A stretch of 64,000 bases of DNA from Ophiura sarsii (taxonomy: Eukaryota; Echinodermata; Ophiuroidea; Amphilepidida; Ophiuridae): contig CM069455.1 in assembly GCA_035610835.1 (NCBI GenBank), forward strand, positions 15,683,266-15,747,265, in the 5' to 3' direction. A program made the translations under genes and the position numbers. This document shows, piece by piece, positions 54,600 through 64,000 of this stretch. How positions within the stretch are numbered: position 1 is the stretch's first letter; every line of letters starts with the position of its first letter. The notes beneath the pieces were generated by a model, which was given only the letters and a program-made list of their open reading frames with translations, was not told the origin of the DNA and made no database searches.

Positions 54600-55200
54600 T
54601 TCAAAGCCATGCCAATGGATTCCTCTGGTTGATAGGATTCAGAAAATGTATGGTTTGCCTTATCTACGATGTATGTTTTTTTAAGTTATGGGCATAAAGG
54701 TCAAAGGTCAAATATACGCCCCAAAGAGGGCCAAAATGAAAAAATGGTCACAAAATTGTGATATTGTAAAAACAATTCAAATTAAGCATAGTTTGCCCAC
54801 TGCCTGATGTTTCGTTAACCCAGAAACGCAACAAAGTAGGTCAAGCTCAATAGGGGCCAATAGGGATTGACCTATTTTGGCTCGTTACCCAGGTAACAAA
54901 ACGTCCAACATGGTCAAATTGTTTTTATTGGAAATGTGACGATGAGCTGAACATTTTGAGACCATTTTCAACGAAATCGGACCATTTTGTAATTTTTGAC
55001 CTCTGTGAAACACAATTTGACCTTTGACCTTTTCGTCCATAACTCAAAAACCGAAAATCGTAGATGGGTCATACTATACATGTTCTGAATCCTTATAGCC
55101 TTGACCTTGACCCCTGTACAAAGTTCAAGCGCCCTCAGTGGATTAAAAAGATAAGTTGGAAGTGATACCTTATGGTGTCATTGAACACATAAAAATGAAA
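54600..55200. repeat. Repeat with AGGTCAAAGGTCA motifs
   Basis: Related to 15820-16200 and 38345-38720. Carries AGGTCAAAGGTCA near 54698 and TGACCTTTGACCT near 55018. Non-coding. Confidence 0.5.
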
Positions 55201-55214
55201 AACCAGACTTGGCC

Positions 55215-55440
55215 TAACTAGCTAAGTAGATTGCAACTGCCGCCTGACAAAGCCCAGTCCCTTGCAAGCTTCGAAAAACTCATCTGTTTTCTCAAAATAC
55301 TTCATTTTCCTTGTTTTCATCTTATTGTTTTCTTTGTGTATTTTGTTCCTGCTCCGGCAGTACTGTGTATTGTGCTTGGATTGTATTTTTGATCAAGCGC
55401 ATTATAAAATAATATTATCTATGTATGTAAAGCACTAAGT
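55215..55440 (+). mobile_element. Second LINE 3' tail fragment
   Basis: A frame with QSLASFEKLICFLK resembles the LxxFKxxLKTHLF end of CR1/L2 RTs. It is followed by a T-rich 3' UTR and AAGCGCATTATAAAATAATA, similar to LINE and SINE tails elsewhere in the window. Confidence 0.5.
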
Positions 55441-58400
55441 AAAACGCTTGTCAGCTAAATCGTTCAATTTCGTTCGATGGCGCATCAATACCGTGGTTGC
55501 TTTTGGCTGGATCTATTGACGTTTTCCACTCCACGGGGTTTATCAAACTTGTATCGATGCATCAGATGACTGTAAAAGATAAAGAATTCCATTCGGGCCA
55601 GTTGCTCTCCAATATATACACGTTTACCAAAACAAAATCGATTAAATGCAGCAAATAAAGGTTACTGAGCAGAGATATGATTGGAAAACTCATCTTTTTT
55701 TACATTTCTCGTATTTCACAAATTTTTACTAATAAATACTATATTTATGTACTTTTTTCCAGATACAAAAATGTTCTGCTGTAAAATTGACTCAAAATGC
55801 ACATAGTATTTTTTGCCATAACATGACAACATGTACATAGTGTTGTGGCGATAATTCTAGGCCTTAATGTATTTCTAGTTTATGATTTTTTATCCATTTG
55901 CGCTTCATATGCACGTTGTTTTATCGAGTCTCTGATTGGCTGTTACTGTACCGTGCACTTCATGCACCGGTCTGAGAGTTTGTCTCTTATGGCGCACTGA
56001 TCACTTCTCCACTGGTCCGTCTGACAGTAACATGTTTCTTGTAACTCGCCTTGCAGAATGAATGAAGTCTGGATGTTTTATGAATGGTTACATGTTGTCA
56101 ATTATAACGACAACATGAGTGCACGAGTAACTTTTATTTAATATTATCGCCACAGTACGCTACTCCATAACAGGTAATTCATTTCATGTAAACACTATAC
56201 AACCTGACACACACCATGATGTTAAAATAAATATTATTTATAACTCAATTCTGCTGTCTCACTAGTATTTTGATTTAGAGTTTGGGCACGTTCTTTTCAT
56301 TATCCTCCCATCGCCTTTCTCGTCCTGGTTCATTCCCGTTGCGTTCTCCACGATCCCTCTCGTACCTCTCGTGAGCCAATTCCCCATGGTTTAGTTTGTT
56401 ATCAAATTTAAGTCATAATAATAGTAAAATTGGTTCAGATCCTAAATGAGAAGTGGGCCCTTCAAATATTATCTCGGTCAAAAATATCACCCCTCTTTGA
56501 ATCTTTTACATAAGACAGCAAAATTGTACGGTGTTACATAGTCAAGTAAGTCAACGATAACTCTTACTTCCATATGCATTTGTCTGAAACTCGCAACATA
56601 CAAAGGGGAAACTTTAAGCCTGCCAGTCAGCTAAGTAATTTTGACCTTGGGCAATAACCTTTGGAGATTATTAAGGAGAAATCATGATGCATAATCAATG
56701 TCAATTTACTCTGAAAAGAGCAGGGAGGGGACTTTTTTGACCGGGAGTATAGATTTCTACAAACTTTCAAAACCGAGCAAACCATATTTGTGCCAGTGAG
56801 CTTTTTCAGTTGAAATCCATACATCCCCTATGGAAAACATTATACAAATATTTAATGCTCATGAGGGAAATGGAGCTAAATATTGCCCCGTGGGCCTACT
56901 ATTTTCTCGAGAGCGGAGGAAAAATAGTAGGCCCACGGCCTTCATTCACCTAGGGTGCAATATTTTGCTCCATTCCCAGAAAAAAGAGCAGTAAATATTT
57001 GTTTTTTATAACGTATGAAAATATTTCTGTCATTTGATGTCTCTTTGATAAATTGAACACGAAATAAAAAAGGCCTACTTACGAAGTTGAAGGTCTAGGC
57101 CTACATATGTAAGCTTACCGGCTTGTTACTAGCTATAGCTTAACTGCCGTCCACGCTTTATTTTAGCGTAACTCCTTTCCCTTTTACTATGCATGTCAAA
57201 GCCGCAATTCCTGCAAGGCATCATCTTTGATTTACTCAAATTCCAAACTTGGCTTTTCAGTGCAAATTCTCACAAAGTTCAGATCCTCACTCAGTGAACG
57301 AGAAAATACAGCGTCAATCGAGTCGTAAATGTCGCGGTGTCAGTGGCAAAACATTCCCTTAAAAAAGACTCTTGCCACGGTTTTTGTTTTTGGGGGGAAA
57401 CTTTTTGCACTGTCGCGAATTATCAGGGAAATAGTCGAAATATTTTTATCTACAAATTCAGCAGTCCACCAATCAAATGACAGGAATTTGTTCATGCGTT
57501 ATATAATACCTTATCACCCACACAGGGAGTGCAGATTTTCACTAGAATAATCCATCACACTGACCCAAATTAAATTAACATTCCTTGTGTAGAAGGTTAA
57601 GGCGATATCTTCCATAGGGGGTGTGTGGAATACAATTGGAATAGCCTGATGCATTGATATCTTTACTTGTCTGCACAAATTGAACATATTGCGTAAGAAC
57701 TTACCGGGGTATCTATTTACAACACTACATACTGCAAAAACTGTGAATGTTTTGTTTGTATAGATAATATATATACCATAGTTAATACAAGATTTAAAAG
57801 AAAACCATTTCGATTATAGACATGGGTGGCAATTAACGTGCACCGCATGGTTAGTTTATATAAGGAATCATTAAAAACATTGAATTCATGATTGAAAAAG
57901 TACAATTGATATTTACAAAGTAACCTTTGGTCCTAAATGTAGGTTGTTATTTCTCAACAGTATTATATAGTGAAGGTGTATTTAAATTGAAATAGTCAGG
58001 GCAGCATATGGACATTTATTCCCGCCTTGCATCCCATGAAGACATTTCATGACAAAGCTCTGGGATTTGGTTTACAGTGTATATAATAGGTAAGTTGACT
58101 CAAAATTCTTTGCATACATTTTTCCTCAAAATTATAAATGCAGTTTGCTACGTTCAGAGGAAATCATTCTCGACTATTCTTAAGGCTATGTCCCAACACA
58201 GGCATATTTAGTGCGCGAGATATGTCAATTTTATTCCTGAAAATTCCAATTGAATGAAGTATATTTCCATAATTATAACTAAATAACCTATCCCTTCTTA
58301 TCCCAACTGAAACATGTTTGACATTCTAAGTATTTTTGGTGTGTTTCCTATGGGTTATTGCAAATGTTCAAACAAGATTCTGTCAACAACATTCTGCCAC

Positions 58401-58557
58401 GATTGTCTTGTCTATGTACAGTGTACATTTATAACTCTTTCAGCCATTAACAAGCTTTCTCGTTTGTCTTTCAAGATCGAGTTGCCATGATGTTGCTGCC
58501 TGAACATGCTCCTATGATACCTTGACTAAGTTTACAAACTTGCTCCCCTACTTTTTA
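55441..58557. other. Intergenic; one long palindrome, no gene
   Basis: AT-rich sequence without recognisable exons. 56845-57001 is an imperfect palindrome of about 150 bp (CCCCGTGGGCCTACTATTTT inverted around CTCGAGAG), probably a MITE. The small ORFs have no support. Confidence 0.45.
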
Positions 58558-58689
58558 TTATGACTTTGCCTCGCGTTCTGAGTTCAGCTTGAGTTGTCGA
58601 ACCGTCGCGGCAAAGCCAGCCGCGCTGTTTCTCATGTCGTCTGTGCCTTCTTGCAGCTCGCTCAATTTCTTTCCTCTCTCAACAGCCGC
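58558..58689 (-). CDS. R-SNARE-like gene, last exon
   Basis: Acceptor ATCCTACAG; 43 codons plus TAA. Heptad-like pattern around ERGKKLSELQEGTDDMRNSA. An AATAAA overlaps just past the stop, but the real poly(A) signal is unknown. Confidence 0.7.
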   Translation of the reverse strand, partial: AAVERGKKLSELQEGTDDMRNSAAGFAATVRQLKLNSEREAKS

Positions 58690-61600
58690 CTGTAGGATGA
58701 AAAACAAGCCAACATTAAAGGAGCTTTGTTTTTTTGGAGGTCATCATTTTTGTCAGCTAAAACAGGGGTGGGTTATTTTATGAGCATTTTCACAAATGGA
58801 GTTTCTATGCTTCAACTATTCAACAATATCCAATTGTTTACTTTGTTGAAAATTGTTAACAAAATGATAATAAACATACACATGTAGTCAGCCTGCCAAA
58901 CTTTGTGAAGGGGAGCATTGCATACCTTTCTTAGGTCGGTAAAACCACCAGCATGCGATCTGCCTTCCCGTTCTCTCTTGGCTTCTAATTTTTCCATACG
59001 TTCTTTGATAAAAGAAGAAAAAGAAAAAAGAAATTTACAAAATTACAATAACATTCAATATTTATATTTAATAATACACATCTTAATGATCACAAGTATA
59101 ATATCGACAAAGTTCGAGGAATGAATGAGCGTTTGGACATAAGCCCAATTTCATTAAAATCAATCGATGCACATCAGTAGTAATTAAGTATCTAGGGACG
59201 TTCATAAATATTGATGAGGTGGGCGTGGCTAATCCGAGTTGGGCGTGGTATATGAATATTAATGAGGTGGGCCTGCCTTATGAATATCAATGAGGTGACG
59301 TCATAAAATCTTTTTATTTTTTTTTGGTGTTTCTAGAACATGTATAGAGACCATATTCCGATGTTTCTAGAAAAAAAGTCGGTTAAAATAAGAAGATTTT
59401 TTTCTCGTAAATTGAGGCAAATGTAACGCGTCATAGCTCAATTTCTAAGCAACATATCGAGCCGATAGGTGGTTCGCCTCGCGCTGGACGAAGTTACGCG
59501 TAGTTTCGAGGGGTCGAGCGATCGATAAGTCGAAGCGTTTAAAAAACCTTTATTTGTCTAGGATTTTTTTGGGAAAGTTCAAAATGCCGCGACTCGATTT
59601 CTGAGTGAATTTTAGGGCCAGGTGCGGGTCAAATCGTAGCGAACGAAGTTACGCATTTTCCCCAGGGGTCGAAACATCAACATTTAGATACCCCCTGAAA
59701 ACTTCCTCGATTTTGCGTCTGATGCGTCTTTTGCGCGTAGAAATGCGTCGACGCGTAACGAAATTCGTCAGAATGCGTCGATTGCGCACCGAAATGCGTC
59801 AAATACGCACCGAAATGCGTCGTACGTAACAGAATGCGTCGATGCGTAATGAAATGCGTCGATTGCGGCGTCAAAATGCGTAGCGCAAAAAGGTTATGAA
59901 AGGAGGAAAGCTCACATCGTTTCGTCATTTGGATCATAACCTTCGAAGAGTCAACATGAATACCTTCGACGCGTACATCCCAAAGAAGCGGAAGAGGAGG
60001 AGGAGAAATATTCCAACGATAGCGAAGAGACCGAATACCAAAAATACGTGGAAGAATGCATTGATCAGGAGATGGCCAGAGAAAAGGCCTATACCTGAAG
60101 ACCGTATGGGCCATCAAGCGCGACTTTTTCGATCAGTATCGTTCGTTCTTGTGCAATTACGGCCATTTCAAAGACGACGAGGTGTATTTCTCGAGGAAAT
60201 CGACAAAGGTGTTGACATGAACAAAGCCGTAAAGATCTAAATTCGACGGGCTGTTCCAGTACGACAAGGAAGAGGAAGGGGACGAAAATGATGACGCGGA
60301 GGAAGTTGACCAATGTAAGCCCATGCAGCGAATGATTCATTCGGTTAAAGTCGTGCCCAAAGCCACGCATGCGTAGTTTTACCTCGCACTTATAAAGAAA
60401 CGATACAACATTTAAACGGTTTGAGTCATCTGTTTATTTATTGCTAATATTCTTTTATTAAATCATTAATACTCAGTCTAAGCTAAAACATGTTTTGACT
60501 CCTGTGTAAAAATCTGGATATAGGAATTCTACGAGGTGTCAATGCAACGTCAGAAGGTGGCGGAATTCTTTTTGTCGTAGAGTAAGTACGTCTAGCGACA
60601 GAAAAAGTTTTCGAGCTTTGAAGGAGCTTTTATTACCAAAGAAAGATATAAACTCCAAGTCAGATCCTTCCGCCCGTACATGTTTGCAAAAAGCAGTCCC
60701 GTTATTGTATATCCACCTTACGTCCCGCAACTTATGGTCGTCGATATCCGTCTGCGGATCGCGCGGTACGCGGTACCTTTATTTCGTCTTCATCAAGAAG
60801 TACTCGCAACGTTCCGGTCGCGAATACCCGCTGGTAACAAGACTCTCATCAGTATACCCGATGCATCGTTTGATCGTCCGGACAGGTTTCGTGGGAAGGT
60901 CCGGTTTGCGTCGGTTGTTGCTCCATCGTTCTAATGTTTTCTCCACGCCCGTATGTCCTTCGCTAAACCTTTTCTCCCAACCTTTCTTTTCAACTCACTT
61001 TCACTTTTATTTACATTTTGACGATCCGAGTCCTCGTTCGTTTTAATCGATTGTTCCTTGTTACGACTGGAATCTCCATTATTTTTACCCCTACTATTCT
61101 TTTCTCCATCTACAGAAATACTCGAATACGTTGCGCAGGTTGAGCGCGGACAACTGCTTTTAATTTGTCAAATTTTCAAATCAAGGTAGCTCTTAGTATG
61201 CTCCTATCTCGCTTATCATATTTTCACGGCGCTCGTACCCATTGGCATGATTGGGCCGTATTCCCGTACGTATTTAAACGGGGTTTGAAGCTAAACGCGC
61301 GTTCAACTTTTACTTTAAACCGTTTAAAGTATAACCGTTTAACTAAACGCAGTTATCGAAAATTTGTTTAATTTAAACACGCGTCTAACTCACTAACAAG
61401 TGTCTAACTTTAAACATGGGTATTGTTTAAGGGGGGACTCAAGGGAGTTTTTGACTTTTGTGAGTGTTGTAATTATTGAACTATTAATCAAATGCATATA
61501 AAAGTATACATTTTTGGAAAGGAAATGGATCAGGGAATCCAAATTTTGTGTACATTTTGAACAAAAAATTTGATTTGAGTACTTTGTTCAATGGCTAGTC

Positions 61601-62954
61601 TAACCAGAAACGGTTGTCAATACATATTACGCTCCTGATTTATCAGTTGAGCACTTTTTGATTATCTTTTGATATCTTAATGTGTATATATCTCCTTTGG
61701 AATATATTGTTGCTCTGATCGCTAGTTTTAACACCATTGATTGTGTATTCTCATTTTCATTCAATGTGTCAAAAGCCTGCGATCAGAGAGACATCTTTTC
61801 GCCTGACGATTGGACAAAATGACCGTATGGGATTGTCCATGAAACTCAGAGTAGCGATAATATTCCGGAAGGTCTATACCTCTGAATTTTTATAAGCTCT
61901 ACCGTTTACGGTATTGAGCACTTTGTTCAATGGCTAGTCTAACCAGAAACGGTTGTCAATACATATTACGCTCCTGATTTATCAGTTGAGCACTTTTTGA
62001 TTATCTTTTGATATCTTAATGTGTATATATCTCCTTTGGAATATATTGTTGCTCTGATCGCTAGTTTTAACACCATTGATTGTGTATTCTCATTTTCATT
62101 CAATGTGTCAAAAGCCTGCGATCAGAGAGACATCTTTTCGCCTGACGATTGGACAAAATGACCGTATGGGATTGTCCATGAAACTCAGAGTAGCGATAAT
62201 ATTCCGGAAGGTCTATACCTCTGAATTTTTATAAGCTCTACCGTTTACGGTATTGAGCACTTTGTTCAATGGCTAGTCTAACCAGAAACGGTTGTCAATA
62301 CATATTACGCTCCTGATTTATCAGTTGAGCACTTTTTGATTATCTTTTGATATCTTAATGTGTATTGGAATATTGTTGCTCTGATCGCTAGTTTTAACAC
62401 TATTGATTGTGTATTCTCATTTTCAATGTGTCAAAAGCCTGCGATCAGAGAGACATCGTTTCGCCTGACGATTGGACAAAATGACCGTATGGGATTGTCC
62501 ATGAAACTCAGAGTAGCGATAATATTCCGGAAGGTCTATACCTCTGAATTTTTTTAATGTTTTTTTTTAGATCTCTATGAATTTATCTATGTATTTATTT
62601 ATTTATTTATTTATTATCAATTTTTTTAAATGTTTATTTATTCATATTTTTTTAAATTTTTGACCATGAACAGAAAAAAGGAAATAAATAGGAACATACA
62701 GAAAAAATTAGGGAAAGAAAAAGTGAAAATCATAAACTACTCGTAATTACTCACTTTTATTTTTTGTCAAATATTATAATCGAGTTGTCTTTTTAAGGGC
62801 AGTTATTTTTAGCACTGTAAGGCCTACATACCTGCATTCTTAAATAGATCGGTAGCGGACTTAACAATGCCCTCTATCTCAGCAACTTCGCCTTCTTCAA
62901 CGTAGCATATCCCCAGATCCGGATGTATAGGTTCATTTACGCAACGAACAATAA
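58558..62954 (-). CDS. Host gene 3' end with R-SNARE-like C-terminus (last three exons)
   Basis: Transcript order: 62954-62832 (phase 1-1), 59002-58926 (phase 1-0), 58689-58558 (phase 0, stop TAA). All borders have AG/GT consensus and the phases fit. The protein ends with an acidic helix (EEGEVAEIEGIVKSATDLF), a charged stretch (MEKLEAKREREGRSHAGGF) and AAVERGKKLSELQEGTDDMR...SAAGFAATVRQL. The last part resembles the single R-SNARE-like motif at the end of tomosyn-type (STXBP5/STXBP6) proteins: ERG.KL..L...T..M..SA..F. A role in membrane-fusion control is inference, and the N-terminal exons are outside the window. The first intron (about 3.8 kb) contains the foreign-looking block and satellite described separately. 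Confidence 0.65.
58926..59002 (-). CDS. R-SNARE-like gene, penultimate exon
   Basis: 77 nt, acceptor after a long pyrimidine tract ending ATCAAAG, donor AAG|GTATGC. Encodes RMEKLEAKREREGRSHAG then GFTDLRK. Confidence 0.7.
59180..59700. repeat. Repeated ATGAATATTAATGAGGTGGGC and CG-rich sequence
   Basis: Three direct copies of a roughly 35-bp unit with AATAT.AATGAGGTG (59204-59295). Then two loosely similar CG-rich segments, each containing ACGAAGTTACGC and AGGGGTCGA (about 59485-59530 and 59645-59675). No coding sequence seen. Confidence 0.5.
59711..59880. repeat. CG-rich minisatellite
   Basis: About nine degenerate 17-20 bp units of the form AAATGCGTCGATGCGTAACG, all in one orientation. 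Lies directly before the decayed ORF at 59890. Confidence 0.7.
59890..60375 (+). pseudogene. Decayed ORF of unknown origin (acidic protein)
   Basis: Coding-like sequence with good codon texture in broken frames. An acidic, glutamate-rich segment (EEKYSNDSEETEYQKYVEE) leads, after a frameshift near 60091, to VWAIKRDFFDQYRSF, and later to a second acidic run (EEEGDENDDAEEVD), stopping at TAG 60373-60375. Introns are not evident. High CpG and lack of introns are unlike the surrounding gene and suggest an inserted, possibly viral or other mobile, sequence. No family recognised. Confidence 0.4.
60539..60930 (-). pseudogene. Decayed ORF on the opposite strand, unknown origin
   Basis: Starts at a possible ATG near 60925 (MEQQPTQTGPSHETCP), meets stops and frameshifts, and resumes in LRDVRWIYNNGTAFCKHVRA to about 60539. 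It converges with the plus-strand ORF at 59890-60375 across an AT-rich spacer. Same CpG-rich composition. No family recognised; the opposite strand also has long open frames, so strand choice is tentative. Confidence 0.35.
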
Positions 62955-63065
62955 CTGTTAAAACAAAACTAAAAGAGCCGTTAGGTAAACAACGAACACC
63001 CTAGTCTACGGGCGGCCGGGCCTTTCAGGTAGCATCAATTGGTCAGGTTTTGTATTGAATTGTTT
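61130..63065. repeat. Right arm of the inverted segmental duplication
   Basis: 61130-61430 and 62640-63065 are reverse complements of 14255-14560 and 12680-13120. Contains the functional-looking R-SNARE exon 62832-62954. The part between is replaced by the 339-bp tandem repeat and unrelated sequence. Confidence 0.65.
61577..62553. repeat. 339-bp tandem repeat, 2.9 copies
   Basis: Units start at 61577, 61916 and 62255 (GAGYACTTTGTTCAATGGC). Units 1 and 2 are almost identical; unit 3 has small deletions. Each contains a hairpin pair CTCTGATCGC / GCGATCAGAG about 65 bp apart. ORFs within are unit translations without support. Confidence 0.9.
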
Positions 63066-64000
63066 TGACATCTGGGGACGATATTTCCGCGATATCCACT
63101 TGCACGTAAACATGTTATCACCCATGTACCCGTTTTGTTGTTCAATTTGGACTGAGGCTTCTCTGGGCCAAATCTGTCAATCATAACCACTCTTCAGCAG
63201 ATTTGAGAGTTATATCCTGGTTGGCATGGAGTTACATTTATAGTTGAATGTATAGTTTAAATTTATTTAATATGAAGTTTATGATGTTAACCTTTTTATT
63301 TTTGGACGAAAAGTAACGAAACGATTGATCAAACTATTTATTCAAATAATAGGCATAAAACATTATTATATTTGCGAAAATAAGTACTGCATCAGTGATC
63401 AGTCATCAAGTACAAGCTTGGCTCAACTACGTTTAAAAACTTTTCACCTTAAAACCGATACTAACCAAAATTAACCTCAACTATTTATGCACCAATTCAT
63501 CCCAAAATTGATCTGTAATCATGCAATTAAAGACAAGCATTATATACAGGGTGAGTCAAACAAACTGCAATACTGGAAAGAAGCCATTTTGTTTTCAAAA
63601 CCAAAATGAATTTTAAAACTTTTTAAACGTTGCAAGAATGACATACTTAATCCTAACTTTGTGTGAAAAAATGAAGTCGATCGCATTTTTTGTTTTTCTT
63701 TGGTGACCCTCTTTGCTGCACAACCAAATGCACATGTTTGTCCACGAGCACAGTGATTTCCAATTGAAATGGCATACATTGCATTTTCATATTTGAATAT
63801 CCCGCCAACATAAATTTGGAAAATGTCAGTTTTGTATTAAAATTTAGAACATTATAAGAATTTCATAGCATGGGTAGGGTAAATTGATTATGTTAACTCA
63901 CATGTAAACAAGAAAGGATGCATCAAATTCAAATAACATCACAAATGTACTCAAGTTTCAAAATTTGAATGAGAGACACATTTCGCGATCTGATGCATAT
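63066..64000. other. No gene; one ACAGGGTGA element end
   Basis: AT-rich sequence. TACAGGGTGAGTCAAACAAA at 63544 matches the terminus of the hairpin-element family; its partner end would lie beyond the window. Confidence 0.4.

Noticed and set aside
59605..59829. ORF rich in Arg and Met across the CG-rich repeat
   Set aside because: Product of the TGCGTCG minisatellite.
62360..62557. 65-residue ORF
   Set aside because: Translation of the third unit of a 339-bp tandem repeat; the other two units do not maintain it.
1..64000. CRISPR array, bacterial operons or prophage
   Set aside because: No evenly spaced direct repeats with unique spacers; splice sites, LINE/SINE content and domain types show animal nuclear DNA.

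Overview
The window is metazoan nuclear DNA. It has short coding exons split by GT-AG introns, large introns and dense non-coding sequence, nested retrotransposons, many hairpin DNA elements, microsatellites and a 100-N assembly gap. Secreted fibrinogen-related (FReD), discoidin (F5/8C) and Calx-beta domain genes, tRNA-derived SINEs with LINE-like tails, RTE, L2/CR1-like and Penelope-like retroelements together suggest a marine invertebrate, most likely a deuterostome such as an echinoderm, hemichordate or cephalochordate. That assignment is inference; no marker settles it.

Layout. 1-3.6 kb is a C-rich block of diverged repeat modules. 3.6-11.3 kb is almost all hairpin-type DNA elements, including a 2.75-kb inverted-repeat element (6807-9552). 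12.8-17.6 kb (+) holds a stray duplicated exon and four Calx-beta exons. A 100-N gap is at 18758-18857. On its other side, 19.1-28.9 kb (-) holds five Calx-beta exons on the opposite strand, so two Calx-beta genes converge on the gap. Their introns are full of palindromic elements, including an unusual CGTATG-rich block at 26.9-28.6 kb. 29.3-30.4 kb is a Penelope-like remnant between 285-bp inverted repeats.

30.5-37.5 kb is a degraded partial copy of the main gene, carrying a roughly 550-bp pyrimidine trinucleotide expansion. The main gene lies at 40.9-47.4 kb (+): an apparently intact secreted fibrinogen-domain gene whose FReD-coding exons are interrupted by two exons encoding one complete discoidin domain. 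All phases match, so the discoidin cassette can be included or skipped without changing frame. 43.6-49.5 kb is the second arm of the segmental duplication.

49.7-55.4 kb is a three-level nest: an L2/CR1-like LINE tail split by an RTE-type LINE (8-bp target duplication), itself split by a 1.57-kb DNA transposon (3-bp target duplication). 58.6-63 kb (-) carries the last three exons of a host gene ending in an R-SNARE-like segment. Between those exons lie a CpG-rich block with decayed ORFs of unknown, possibly foreign, origin and a 339-bp tandem repeat. One of these host exons has a nearly identical inverted copy at 12.8 kb.

Exon limits come from splice-site consensus, reading-frame phase and domain similarity recognised by eye; no transcript data or searches were available.
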